Assembly: GCA_946965045.2 (NCBI GenBank)
Contig: OX337240.1
Span: 310,001 to 374,000 of the forward strand
Length of the DNA: 64,000 nucleotides
Direction of reading: 5' to 3'
DNA from: Epithemia pelagica
Lineage: Eukaryota > Bacillariophyta > Bacillariophyceae > Surirellales > Surirellaceae
In this document: positions 32,598-43,651 of the stretch, piece by piece
How the letters are laid out: each line of letters begins with the position of its first letter
How positions within the stretch are numbered: the stretch's first letter is position 1
Notes under the pieces: model-generated
The model's database searches: none
Seen by the model: the letters and a program-made list of their open reading frames with translations, nothing else
Told to the model about the DNA's origin: nothing
Position numbers and translations under genes: made by a program

Positions 32598-33002
32598 TAT
32601 GGAAGTGGTCCATGACAAATTCATTGGAAAGGGCTTTGGCAATACGCTGGCAAAGAGAGAGGGTCCGTTAGAGGAAATTTTTGGGTCTTACACTTAACAA
32701 GATTGGTCCGACTGTTTGAGCCATAGTAAATTGGAGGTTTCTGTGTGACAACGGTGAAAAGTGAGTGTCGACAGGCGCGCACTATATGCAGCTTCTGCTC
32801 GTATTGGACACCCTTTTGTGAGAATTGGAGTCGCAGGTCCATTCCAGTCACGAGTGGCAATGGTACCTGTCGCGTTGCGGTCGCATATAACCGGGATGTG
32901 TACCCGCGCGTGAATCACAAGTACGACTGGCTTACAAGATAGAGGACAATCTTGGAAACCTATGTATGTGTTCGTGCTCTGTCCCTTGACGGCCATGAGG
33001 CC

Positions 33003-33436
33003 GACCCTTAAGCCTCTACGAAACGAAAGTTGAGAGCTGACATTTCGTTTTGGCGGGATTTTGCTTCCTTACGCGTCTGCGAAACGAAAACTAGAACCGC
33101 GCCTTTTCCCCCATTCATCCCCCATTCCCCCCCCATTTTCACTTCAATAAATTGAATACTAAAATAATTCTCATAGAATTGTGACGTACACAGGACGCAC
33201 CGACCGTTGGAGCTGAACGCCAGTCGATCAATACTCTTGAGCGTTATGAACAACTTCACATTCATACATTGTCTAAACGCTTTGCACATCTGAAACGCCT
33301 TCTACTTTCGTTGGCCTACGAAAGTTGGCGCCAACTTTCGTAGCCCCGAAAGCTGAAAAGCAAGAATACCCGGATATAAGAGGTAAAATGATGACGTGTC
33401 AGCTCTCAACTTTCGTTTCGTAGAGGCTTAAGGGTC
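33003..33436. mobile_element. MITE-like element with perfect 40-bp terminal inverted repeats
   Basis: 33003-33042 (GACCCTTAAGCCTCTACGAA...) is the exact reverse complement of 33397-33436, and the match continues outward with a few mismatches. Inside, 33316-33343 is a 28-bp perfect palindrome (CTACGAAAGTTGGC and its mirror) built from the same words as the ends. There is no coding capacity. The target duplication is unclear. Confidence 0.85.
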
Positions 33437-33831
33437 AGCCTGAAACCCCCATCGTTTGTTTGTCGGGAAAATCCTATACTATAATAGGTGTATCATGCTC
33501 TAAAGAGAATTGGCCTCACCACGCGGGACGGTTGCCATGCTATCGTGCCCTTTTCCTTACCTTATTCTTGCTGTTGTCGTGGATCATCCTTATGTACTCT
33601 TGGAAGTTGCAACAATAGCTCTCAAGACGAAACCAAGCGAAACGGCAGCACGTATTCAATGCCTCATAAGAAAAAGGGAGGATTTGTCGATTTCACAATA
33701 CAAGGACGGTAGATCGAGAGCTTGGCACAATCACGGAGGAGTCATCCCTATGATCCATTTCAAACACTTCTTGGTTCTACCAAGTTGCCATCCTTTGCAT
33801 CCTCTTTCCGTTCTCATCATGACAATGACGA

Positions 33832-33896
<65 letters not shown>
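33832..33896. repeat. (AAC)n microsatellite
   Basis: About 65 bp of AAC repeat. In the frame of the downstream DUF6604-like gene it would encode poly-Asn. Confidence 0.95.
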
Positions 33897-33937
33897 CTCC
33901 GAATCATCGTCGTCGAAATCATCGCAACAACAGGCCC

Positions 33938-36900
33938 ATGGGCTATCATTCCCTTTACAAAGAAGCCACCGATCGATTTATAGAGTGGATGAAGACTCAG
34001 GTTCCCATGCGCATCGAATCAGTCGACGATTTACCAAAGGGAGCAGATTGGATATGGCAGAAAACAATGCAGTGGATCGACGAGGATTCAAATGAGAATA
34101 ACCACAACAACAACAACAACAATAATAATAATAGTAATCGGAGGAGGAGGAGGAAAAAGATTGTGGTGATACCCCAAAAAATAATGGACGAGTTGGAAAC
34201 GAGTATTCACTATCGTCAACTCGTGAGTGACACGCATTATCCAGGAATAAGGGGGGATTCTGGTCATGCACACATAATTGAAGTCTTGAAACAATGCCAA
34301 TCCATCCTTACCACAGCACGTCGCATGGCTCGTGGGGCCCTTGATGGTATACCTCAACACAAGAAAGACGAAGAGGAAGACCACGAAGACCAGGAGGAAG
34401 AAAAGGCAAACGAATCAGTGGATGGACTTGGTGTTCAGTTCCCTTCTATCTTTTTTGCATCTATAAATGTTAAAGATTCTCAAGAATACGACAATGAGGA
34501 AGAATATGACAACGAGGAAGAATACGACAATGAGGACGATTTCGAATTCAGCATGGAAAACATTCGAAAGGGCAACAGGTTTCCCACTCCAGAACTCGAA
34601 CCATATGATCATGATTTGGACATAGAAGAGGACTTGATCCAGGGAAGTGACATGTTTCAAGCGGTTTCATTGTTGTGTACCATGGAAAATATGATGAGAG
34701 TTGTCGACGGTCATTGTCGGCTGCTCAAAGATTTGATGCAAGGACATACCCCTATCACACATGCTGGTGCCGACAACATCAACAACAAGGAAAGTGAAAT
34801 GCAATTGCTCTTGGAGGTGACAGCAGTCACCAATCTGGCCATGGAAACTATCCGAGTTGAAGAGAATTTGCTGGCAACCAATCATCCACACTTGTCTAGT
34901 TTTTATCACGTCTTGGCACTTGTCTTCTTTTCGAGTTTTGTAGAAGACTTGGAAGAACAAGTCGTTCCACGACAAGGACAAGGACAAGAACAAGAACAGC
35001 AACAAAACAGGCGTGATGACGAAATCACCAATCCTCGTCATCTGGTCTTGAACTTTGTGGCAGACATGGTTGAATGTGCTTTTCACAACCAAGGTGCCAA
35101 ACGGGTTTCAGAAAAGGTCCTACGCTTCGTCGAAAAAACTGGGTTATCCTATTCCACCGTGGACAAGATTGCGTGTACCATTGTGCCAGTAATGGCATAT
35201 GAAAACATGTTGGCCCGTGAGGTTGGCGTCAATCTCGTGTTGATTCGTAACGCGCAACAAGCGGGTGAGAATCTACCGCATTCCTGGTTTGGTCATAGTC
35301 CCCATATTGGTGGAGACCGGTGTATTTTGAATACCCAAAAATTGGTCCAACACGTCATGGATATGGTGGAACCGAATCAAAAACTGCTTCAAATACCAGG
35401 CTTTTGGGGCAAAAACAATGGGACGAAATCCAACGTCCGGCCAAGTCTATTCGGGGAGATTTGGATGAAGCCTTGGCTGGAAGAATCTTGCCTGAATTGA
35501 TTGCCATTGGGCAAGCAGCTCCTTTGGAACAATTGCCTCATGTACCACAACTCTTGCCTCTTTTACACATGCTGCATCAGCATGTCAAGATGGACTGTAC
35601 AGCACCCATTCCAATCGCTCTTACCTTTGGCCTTCATGCCATGCTCACAGCCATGTTGGTCCTTCAAGGAGGTGGCAATGGCGATTTGGCACGGTTGGCC
35701 TCCTTCACCAAACAATCCTACCACAAACTTTTTTCTCAGCTCCAGGACGTTGAGGATCCAACCAGCAAGTCCCAACCACAGAATGCTCCCACCTTTTATG
35801 ACAACGTACAACTCTTTGGCAATGTGGTGCATCTTGCCGAGCCCATTCTGGTATCCTCCAACAATATTCCTCGTGGACTGGCCGTTTCGGATCCTTCCGA
35901 AACAGAGAGACTCGCCATTTGGAACCCCGTCGTGGGTGGATCGTACCTGCTGTATGGAACCTATATCTGTTCCATTGCTCTTGGTTCCGCTACGATTGAT
36001 TCCTTGGGACAACTTTGTATGACTTTGCACTTGTACAATGCATTGAAATCACAGCTCAGATCGTCACTGGATATTCCCTTTTTGGAACATCTCGGTAAGG
36101 TCTTCAGCAAGACCAGAGCAGTCTGGGCAGCAGGAAGGACAGTAGAAAGCGGTTCTTTTTCGAAAGAGTTTTGGATGGCGTGGGGTATGAGTTCGGAACA
36201 GGCCTTACAGCAACAAAATTACAACAGCTTGGACGACGAGCAGTTTGACACATGGATGCAACGTTCCATAACAAGCCGATTGTCGGGTCAAGGTCTCAGG
36301 TACGATGTGTTCGTACTATCCACTAGTTGGGGCATTTTTGAAACTCTGACAAACGACGGTACTTTTGTGTTTTTCTTTTGCTCGCAGGATACTCCAAGAA
36401 ATCAAGCCCGAAGAGTTTAGTTTGTCCTACCATCGACTCGTGCTACACGATTTCACCTCAGAGGAGGAGGATGATGAAGTGGTTGCGTATACGGTTCGAC
36501 AGAAAAAGACCATTGAAGAACGAAAGAACCTGTCCTCTACAGAACGAATTCTCGTCCAGATCAACACGTTGCGAGATAGTATGGATGAGGATGAAGATTT
36601 TGTACTACCAACCAATTTCCCAGTTGTCAGCAGCATTTTACTCGAGTTCCTCCACCGGCTTGGTGAAGGCATGGTATGTTTGCTCCTCGCATTATCCATA
36701 TCATTCGTGTGGTTTCATTCGTTTCAATCGTTCTCTCACAACTCGTTTTACTGGGTGGGGATACGATTGTAGGGTTGGAACAGGATTATTTCGCGAGCGT
36801 TGCTAGATGCGGCAGATGAAGTACGGCCGGGAGGCTTCGGGGCGCCCGATTTGAATTCTACGATGCTTCCCAATGTGTCGGCATGTTTCTCGCAAAACTG

Positions 36901-37557
36901 GATCAAAATCCTGCAGGCAGTGATGGAGATATGCTGGTCGAACGTGCCGCTGGGATCATGACGGACTTTTTTGGCACTTTGTCCAAAGATCGGTTCATGT
37001 CCTTCGTAGACAGCAGTACCCAACCCACTCGTCATGAGCGTCGGCGACGAAATCCACTAGAGGGAACGTATCCTAGCATGCGCTGTGGCACGACGATGCA
37101 ATATCCGCTTCAAGCTTTCATGCATCTCAAGCACAGTAAGAAGCGGAAACCAGTCGCACGTTTGATCAAACCTGGCAAATATACTCCCTTCCTGCCATTC
37201 GACGAAGAAGACTTTGCAAGATCACCATATGTAGAACAAGGTAGTAAGCTGCCACAAGAGCCAAGTGGTAAATTTCGGCACATTGCAAGCTACAGTATGG
37301 AAGAACTCATTTATCTGGAATGGGACGGGGCCATGTACTGTTCGAGCCAAGGACGACATGCAGCATCTGGTCGCTACGTCCCATTCATTGTGGGCTATGA
37401 CTCCGATTCGGATGACGAATACGAACCAATTGATGTACGAGAAGGCGAACGAGCAGGGATCATTGGCCTCCCCCGTCATGACGTTGGATCGTTCATGGCT
37501 GTGCCAGACATTCACTCCAAGAGCTGTAAGATTGTCAAGCTCAATGGCGGTCGTTGA
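33938..37557 (+). CDS. DUF6604-like multi-exon protein (apparent frame break in last exon)
   Basis: Exon 1 runs from ATG 33938 (the frame is open back to 33722 without ATG) to 35319. Exon 2 is 35400-36299, exon 3 is 36388-36673, and exon 4 is 36773 onward. Introns of 80, 88 and 99 bp have GTGTAT/ACCAG, GTACGA/CTCGCAG and GTATGT/GATTGTAG ends. YHSLYKEATDRFIEWMK at the start resembles the DUF6604 N-terminus; the role is unknown. There are acidic stretches (EEEYDNEEEYDNEDD) and helical middle parts. Exon 4 reads RIISRALLDAADEVRPGG...SNVPLG in one frame, but MTDFFGTLSKDRFMSF to ...KLNGGR in another. A one-base deletion near 36940-36960 or an unseen intron is needed. Confidence 0.6.
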
Positions 37558-38398
37558 GAGTGATTATGGGAGAAACTAAAATGGCAAATAAAGCCTATTC
37601 TTTATGAATAACAGAGTTGGTGCCCGAGTAACGCATATATGCTCGCTGTTTTCCTTGTTCGGGCACGATTCGCATCCTAATTCTGCCATGAGAAAGGCCT
37701 TTCCTCCGTCGCTCCCTTGTATCGCGGTGATATGCTCTTCGTAGCTGTGGATGTTGTTTCGAGACTCTCAAAATGATACTAAGAGTGGTTCGAGTCATTC
37801 AAGGACATGGACATGCGCTACAGACGCGGATTTTTGTGGGAAAGACCACGTGTCGAATGGTTCCCCGCAAAATCTGAATTAGAGACGGCGAGAAAGCAAA
37901 AAAAATCCTCTGCTCCCTGTTGCTACAGTCATGTTGCTCTATAGCCTCCTTTCATACACTACAGAGAGTACCAAAGGCTTCCAGAGTGCGAGTTCCTGTG
38001 TCGTCCTACTTCATGGGATGATAAGGTCCAAGAAGTGTTTGCCGAGGGACCCATTTGTCTTGCAGAACGCTTGTAAGTCGTGTTTAGGTCGCGTTTTCAC
38101 TGTTGGAGTCGCTTTTGCGTCGACAGCGTTCTCACAAAACGCAAAACGCAAAAAACAACACTAAGACACGTTCCCTGTCTTGCAAATGTCAATCTCGACG
38201 GCAGCAGAGAGGCAAACGCTGCCGTGCATTGGTGATTCCTCTCGTCGCGGTGAAGTTAGGTTGTCCTGGCAAAAGTCAACACTAAAGACACACACACAAA
38301 ATCAGATCTCGATCCTTTGCGTGTTGTTGCAATCTTTCTGATTGTGCTAAAGGCGACGAGAAACGAGAACATCGGCACCAACGATCCGAATCAGGAAG
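37558..38398. other. Intergenic region with P450 upstream boxes
   Basis: The 3' flank of the DUF6604-like gene is followed by the promoter region of the first clustered P450 (boxes at 38156 and 38277). I see no other gene. Confidence 0.5.
38156..38285 (+). promoter_or_regulatory. Paired CAACACTAA boxes upstream of P450-1
   Basis: CAACACTAA occurs at 38156-38164 and 38277-38285, 121 bp apart, the second about 120 bp before the start codon. The first is preceded by CAAAACGCAAAACGCAAAA-type sequence shared with the other P450 loci. Confidence 0.6.
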
Positions 38399-40210
38399 AT
38401 GATCATGATGCGAATGAAACACTTGGTATTCCCAAAGTATGGCAACAGTGGCAAGACGATTGCCGCCGGGTACACAAGACTGAGGATTCGAACCAAGGCA
38501 ACAACCACTGCGGCGGCCGCAACCACAACGACATCGGCTGCTTGTCCTTTTTCGGGTGCCAAATCCACCACCTCAACCCCAAATCATGGTCGTGCGGCTT
38601 CCACAGCTGTCAACCTCCCAGAGACATCCCATCATGGCATCAACGAGGAGACGGTCCCCTCATTGGTTCAGGTTCCCAAATTACCCCTTGTGGGGAGTAC
38701 GATTCGCCAGTATTCCAACACTCCGGATTTTCTAAAGTTTGAATTTTGGCCGCAAATGCGCAAACTATATGGAGACTTTTATTCCATGGGGTTGCCCGGA
38801 TTGGGTGCCGATATCTATGGCACGGTCTACGTCATTCAAGATCCCTACGTCATGACTCAATTGATTCGACAGGAAGGGCAATATCCCAGTGGTTCCGCTC
38901 AAACAAGTTTTTGCCTTCACAAGTATTTTTATGATCGAAAGCGCTTGGACCAACACTTTTTTTCGGAAGCCGGTCCAGAATGGAAACGATTGCGACACTT
39001 TGTCCAAACGGACATGTTGTCACCGTCTAGTAGTGAACGATACTTGCCAGCCATTTGTCAAGCCGCGCAAAGAGCCGCCCTGGGGGCACCGTCCTATCGC
39101 CACAATCTCAAGGAATATTTAGTCCATGCCTCCTGTGACATGTTTACCAGTCTCATGATTGGATCGTCACTCGGTATTACCGATCCCACCGTGGAAACCA
39201 AACCCGAAGACCGGGATTTTTGTCAGCACATTTCGACAGCCCTACAGACCAACAGTCGATTGCATTGGAGTTTGTCGGATGCCCTTCTCATCAAGTTGTT
39301 CAATATTAGTACCAAGCAATACAAGGTCTTTGAAGAGAATTGGGGTGCCGCTGATGACTATGCAAGGGGCAAAATTAAGGATTTGCTGAAGAAACCCGCG
39401 CACGAACAGACGGAATTGGAGCGCAATTGTTATGCCATGGCCGCTTTTCAACGAGCGCAAAACGAAACCAATCCAGATTATCAATTGACTGACGAAGAAG
39501 CTCAATCCATTGTCCCGGCCTTCATGGCGGCTGGTGTCGACACGACGGGAAACAACGCCACGTGGAAAATCTTGCACATGGCCTTTTCGCCAGAGGCACA
39601 AGAGCGTGTCTATCAAGAACAGTTGCAACTCCATGGAGGACCACCCGAGACCTTGCAAGTAACACCCAACTCGGTTTTGCCACGAAATGCACCCTTTTTA
39701 CATGCCTGTATTCGCGAAAGTCATCGATTGGCCAATCCGGCCATTCCTGTTCCGCACAAACAATTTGCCAAACCGGTCACTATTCATGGAGTGGACTTGC
39801 CGGCACGGACCAGTGTCATTTTGGATGGCTACTCAACCGGCGTGGATCCTCGTCATTGGGACGATGAACAAGATACCATGGCCTTTAAACCTCAACGGTT
39901 TTTGAAAGATGCCGTCCAAGCCCGCAAGGATACACCAGCAGCCGTGGTCGATCATCCTTTTTTCTCAGGACCCTTTTCACAAGGTGCTCGACGATGTCCT
40001 GGAAGCCGTGTCGCCAATTTGGAATTGGGGGCCTTGTTGGCCAATCTTGTGGTTCAATGGGAATTTTCGTTGGCACCAGACCCCAAAACGGGCAAGGTTC
40101 CTTATACACATTGGTCGCAGGTGCCGTATGGAATGGAAACACTCACCACCTCGTATCTTCCCACCATGGACTTTGTGCCTAGACAACCTAGGCGCTCCCC
40201 CGCCATTTAA
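38399..40210 (+). CDS. Cytochrome P450, cluster member 1
   Basis: 603 residues, intronless, from ATG 38399. The N-terminal 100 residues are rich in R, K, T, A and S with GRAASTA, which suggests an organelle presequence. Then LVQVPKLPLVGSTIRQYS begins the P450 fold. Landmarks are I-helix AAGVDTTGNNATW (about 377-389), ExxR at E440-R443 (CIRESHRLANP), FKPQRFL, and haem ligand Cys533 in FSQGARRCPGSRVANLE. The architecture recalls mitochondrial-clan P450s, which take electrons from ferredoxin; this is inference. It sits head-to-tail with member 2. The substrate is unknown. Confidence 0.93.
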   Translation: MIMMRMKHLVFPKYGNSGKTIAAGYTRLRIRTKATTTAAAATTTTSAACPFSGAKSTTSTPNHGRAASTAVNLPETSHHGINEETVPSLVQVPKLPLVGSTIRQYSNTPDFLKFEFWPQMRKLYGDFYSMGLPGLGADIYGTVYVIQDPYVMTQLIRQEGQYPSGSAQTSFCLHKYFYDRKRLDQHFFSEAGPEWKRLRHFVQTDMLSPSSSERYLPAICQAAQRAALGAPSYRHNLKEYLVHASCDMFTSLMIGSSLGITDPTVETKPEDRDFCQHISTALQTNSRLHWSLSDALLIKLFNISTKQYKVFEENWGAADDYARGKIKDLLKKPAHEQTELERNCYAMAAFQRAQNETNPDYQLTDEEAQSIVPAFMAAGVDTTGNNATWKILHMAFSPEAQERVYQEQLQLHGGPPETLQVTPNSVLPRNAPFLHACIRESHRLANPAIPVPHKQFAKPVTIHGVDLPARTSVILDGYSTGVDPRHWDDEQDTMAFKPQRFLKDAVQARKDTPAAVVDHPFFSGPFSQGARRCPGSRVANLELGALLANLVVQWEFSLAPDPKTGKVPYTHWSQVPYGMETLTTSYLPTMDFVPRQPRRSPAI

Positions 40211-41872
40211 AACTTCATGACAATGCTTGCTGGTGTTGAGTGACAAAAGACGAACAATACATAAAATCAGGTACCGAAACTTCATATACGACATACGATA
40301 GAAACCTTTTCGTTGTGTTCTTGTTCTTGTTGTCGTCGTTCTCCTCGTGGCGATGAGGCAGATTCCCCGAAATGGGCTGGAGACATGAGAGGGGTAGTCG
40401 TAAACTCGAGTTGGAATGAGCCAATGCCGTTTCTTAGGCCTGAGCTGGTTCCATCTTTCTTGCCTGTCTACTAGATCGGACACAAAGGGAATGAGACAGT
40501 ATTTCTGGTAACCTTTTTGGCGTTTCGACAACAACAACAACATGGACAGGCTTGGAAGGAAGGGCGGGTGTCAGAGACGGTGCTCATGTCCTTGTCGTCG
40601 TTGAAACAATTGTGGAGAAAAGAGGAGAAGTGACACGATTGTCCGAGTACGAAAAGGATGGTACCTTGGGAATCATGGTACAATGTGATGTGAATGTGTG
40701 GGTGAGAAGTTTTGTCGAATCGGATTGCTTCCTCGTGATCTAGGTGGTAAGGAATGAGATTAGGTTTCGGGTTTTGGTATTTGGATTGGGTCTTCTGACA
40801 ATGGTTCTTGTTGACCTAGTTTTCGGTTGGATTGCACCTCGGAGGAATGAATCACGGAGGAGAATCGTATCCTGGTCCAAAAGACCTCCAGATAAAGAGC
40901 CATCGACCAACTATGGCGATACCCTCCTCCTGCCAGCCTTGTGTGTCGATTCCCCAGTTGTATGCGTAAAATAGAGAATGGATTAGATACAGATACTACA
41001 AAGAGCACAGAAAACAATGTAGGGCATGGCTTCGGTGCTTATCATTGCTCCACATTAGCCAAAAGGGCGCATCTGTTTCGTCTTTTTGCTCGTTGATTGT
41101 CGTATGATGACATAGGTGTTCTGGAGCAACAAGCTATCCAGAGCTGCGCTTCCCCCACCACATCCACCACTCAAACTCTCTTCTACTACGACTGAGACAA
41201 AGTATAGAAAAGCAGTAAAACAGGGTGTGTGCGAAATAGGCGTAGAACAACGTAAGCTCAGCAGAAAAGAGTCCAAATGGACCAACAACCACTCAGCATC
41301 TCAGAAATACACTTTGATCTCTTCCAGTCGTTGGTTTTTGACAGCAAAACTTACACAGTCTGTCGGTTGCTTACGTTTGGAGACATTCACCAAGCAACGG
41401 TTTCTGGAAGTGTCTTGATCTGATGAACGGCGGCATCGAAAGGGGAGAGCGTCATGGTGCGAGAAGAGGTGGTGACTTTTAACTTTATCCCTATTGGTGA
41501 ATAAAACGTGCAGTCCGTGCGGTGTGCGTTGACCCCACAGGTTTCTGGGGGAGACCGAAACACAGTTCCAGTCGCTCTCAAGATTCGATGACCCCCCTTC
41601 ACAAAACCCAAAACGCAAAAAAACAACACTAAGACGAAGACAAACGAATCACATCTGTCTGAAAATATGCAACCTCTTGCTTCCAAAACGACGAGACCAG
41701 ACACTCAAACGACGCCCAGGTGCGTTCGCACTCTAAGGAAAAACAACACTAAACGGCGAAGCGAGAAAGACGCAAGACGTCCATTGTCCATTGCATTGTT
41801 TCTTGGACAAGGACGACGCGTAACTTTACCCTGTTGACGACAACACAATAGAAGTTGGCGACGACGCCCGAA
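40211..41872. other. Intergenic region between P450-1 and P450-2
   Basis: The first about 120 bp resemble the 3' flank of P450-2 (ACAAAAGACGAACAA.., GATAGAAA.CTTTT). The last 250 bp hold the P450-2 upstream boxes. Open frames in between (such as 40552-40743) show nothing recognisable. Confidence 0.5.
41624..41752 (+). promoter_or_regulatory. Paired CAACACTAA boxes upstream of P450-2
   Basis: CAACACTAA lies at 41624-41632 and 41744-41752, 120 bp apart, the second about 120 bp before the start at 41873. The first is preceded by CACAAAACCCAAAACGCAAA. Confidence 0.6.
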
Positions 41873-43651
41873 ATGACGATGATGATGCGTCTGAAATATC
41901 TTAACACCAAGACGACGACTACGATTGTCAAACGGCCCTTCCTGATTAGAACCAAGGCAACCACGACCACTGCTGCCGCAACGACAACGACATCATCCTC
42001 ATGTCCTTTTTCGGTTAACAACTCCACAACGACAAACCAAAGTTGTGGTCGTGCGGCTTCCACGGCTGCATCCCATCATGACATCAACGAGACGGTCCCC
42101 CAGTTGGTTCAGGTTCCGAAATTGCCGATTGTGGGGAGTATCATTCCTCAATATTCCAATACTCCGGACGTAAGGTTGCGTGACTTTTGGCCCAAAATGC
42201 ACAAGCAGTTTGGAGACTTTTATTCCTTTGGTTTGCCTGGGATGGGTGCCGATATCTACGGCACATGCTACGTGATTCAAGATCCCCACGTCATGGCTCA
42301 ATTGATTCGACATGAAGGGCAATATCCCAGTGGTAGCACGGAAACTACCTTTTGCCTTCACAAGTACTTTCGTGAACGAAATCACTTGGCGCAGCACTTC
42401 TTTGCCCCAGCCTCTCCGGAATGGAAACGATTGCGACACTTTGTTCAGGCCGACTTGCTGTCACCTTCTAGTAGTGAACGCTATCTACCAGCCATTTGTC
42501 GGGCTGCTCGTATGGCCGCCATGGGCGCACCGTCCTATCGTGAAGACATGAACAAATTTTTGATCCATGCGTCTTGTGATATGTTCTCGAACGTCTTGAC
42601 TGGATCGTCGACCGCTATTATCGATCCCACCGTGGAAACTAAACCGGAAGCCAGGGACTTTTGTAAGCACATATCCACGGCCTTTAAGGCCAACACTGAG
42701 TTGCAAATGAGCTTGTGGGATGCCTTTCTCATCAAGATGTTCAATATAAGTACCAAGAAATACAAAGTCTTTGAAGAAAATTTTGATGCCGCCGACATGT
42801 ACGCTCTGCACAAAGTTCGTGACTTGATCCAGAAACCCAAAACTGAACAGACGGAATTCGAGCGCAATAGTTATACCATGGCCGCTTTCGAACGAGCACA
42901 AAACGAAACCAATCCGGACTATCAATTGACCACGGAACAAATACAGTGCATTGCACAATTGTTCCTGGCGGCTGGAGTCGATTCCACAGCCAACACTGAG
43001 TCGTGGAAGATCCTGCACATGGCCTTTTCACCAGAGGCACAAGAACGTGTCTACCAAGAACAATTGCAGCTCCATGGTGGACCACCCGAGACCTTGCAAG
43101 TAACACCCGACTCGGTCTTGCCACGAAATGCACCTTTTTTGCATGCCTGTATTCGGGAAAGCCATCGATTGGCCAATCCAGCCACTCCCATTCCGAACAA
43201 ACGTTTTGCCAAACCCGTCACCATTTATGGCGTCGAATTGCCACCACGCACTACTGTCATTTTGGATGGCTACTCGACTGGCATCGACCCTCGTTATTGG
43301 GACGATGAACAAGATGCCATGACTTTTAAGCCCCAACGGTTTTTGAAAGATGCAGTTCAGGCCCACAAGGATACACCCGCCGCAGTGGTCGATCATACCT
43401 TTTTTTCGGGACCGTTTTCGCAAGGAGCTCGGCGATGTCCGGGTAGTCGCGTCGCCAACTTGGAATTGGCGGCCTTGTTAGCCAATTTTGTTGTCCAATG
43501 GGAGTTCTCCGTCGCACCCGACCCCGGAACAGGGAAAATGCCCTATACACATTGGTCACAGGTGCCATATGGAATAGAAACCCTCACCACCGCTTATCTT
43601 CCCACCATGGACTTTGTGCCTCGCCAACATGTGCGTTCCCCCGCGATTTAA
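41873..43651 (+). CDS. Cytochrome P450, cluster member 2
   Basis: 592 residues from ATG 41873, intronless. It has the same design as member 1: a Thr/Arg-rich presequence-like start with GRAASTA, then LVQVPKLPIVGS. The I-helix reads AAGVDSTANTESW, with Ser in place of the first Thr. CIRESHRLANP gives the ExxR pair, FKPQRFL the PERF-like motif, and FSQGARRCPGSRVANLE the Cys loop. It is closest by eye to members 3 and 4 (FGDFYSFGLPGMGADIYGTC). The 3' flank matches that of member 1. The reaction is presumed to be a monooxygenation; the substrate is unknown. Confidence 0.93.
   Translation: MTMMMRLKYLNTKTTTTIVKRPFLIRTKATTTTAAATTTTSSSCPFSVNNSTTTNQSCGRAASTAASHHDINETVPQLVQVPKLPIVGSIIPQYSNTPDVRLRDFWPKMHKQFGDFYSFGLPGMGADIYGTCYVIQDPHVMAQLIRHEGQYPSGSTETTFCLHKYFRERNHLAQHFFAPASPEWKRLRHFVQADLLSPSSSERYLPAICRAARMAAMGAPSYREDMNKFLIHASCDMFSNVLTGSSTAIIDPTVETKPEARDFCKHISTAFKANTELQMSLWDAFLIKMFNISTKKYKVFEENFDAADMYALHKVRDLIQKPKTEQTEFERNSYTMAAFERAQNETNPDYQLTTEQIQCIAQLFLAAGVDSTANTESWKILHMAFSPEAQERVYQEQLQLHGGPPETLQVTPDSVLPRNAPFLHACIRESHRLANPATPIPNKRFAKPVTIYGVELPPRTTVILDGYSTGIDPRYWDDEQDAMTFKPQRFLKDAVQAHKDTPAAVVDHTFFSGPFSQGARRCPGSRVANLELAALLANFVVQWEFSVAPDPGTGKMPYTHWSQVPYGIETLTTAYLPTMDFVPRQHVRSPAI

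Larger units (their letters stand above)
31837..33937. other. Intergenic region carrying two MITE-like elements
   Basis: It holds elements at 32022-32597 and 33003-33436 and an AAC microsatellite at about 33832-33896. An open frame runs from 33722 into the next gene without an ATG and may hold its true 5' end. Nothing else is recognised in 32600-33000 or 33440-33720. Confidence 0.55.
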
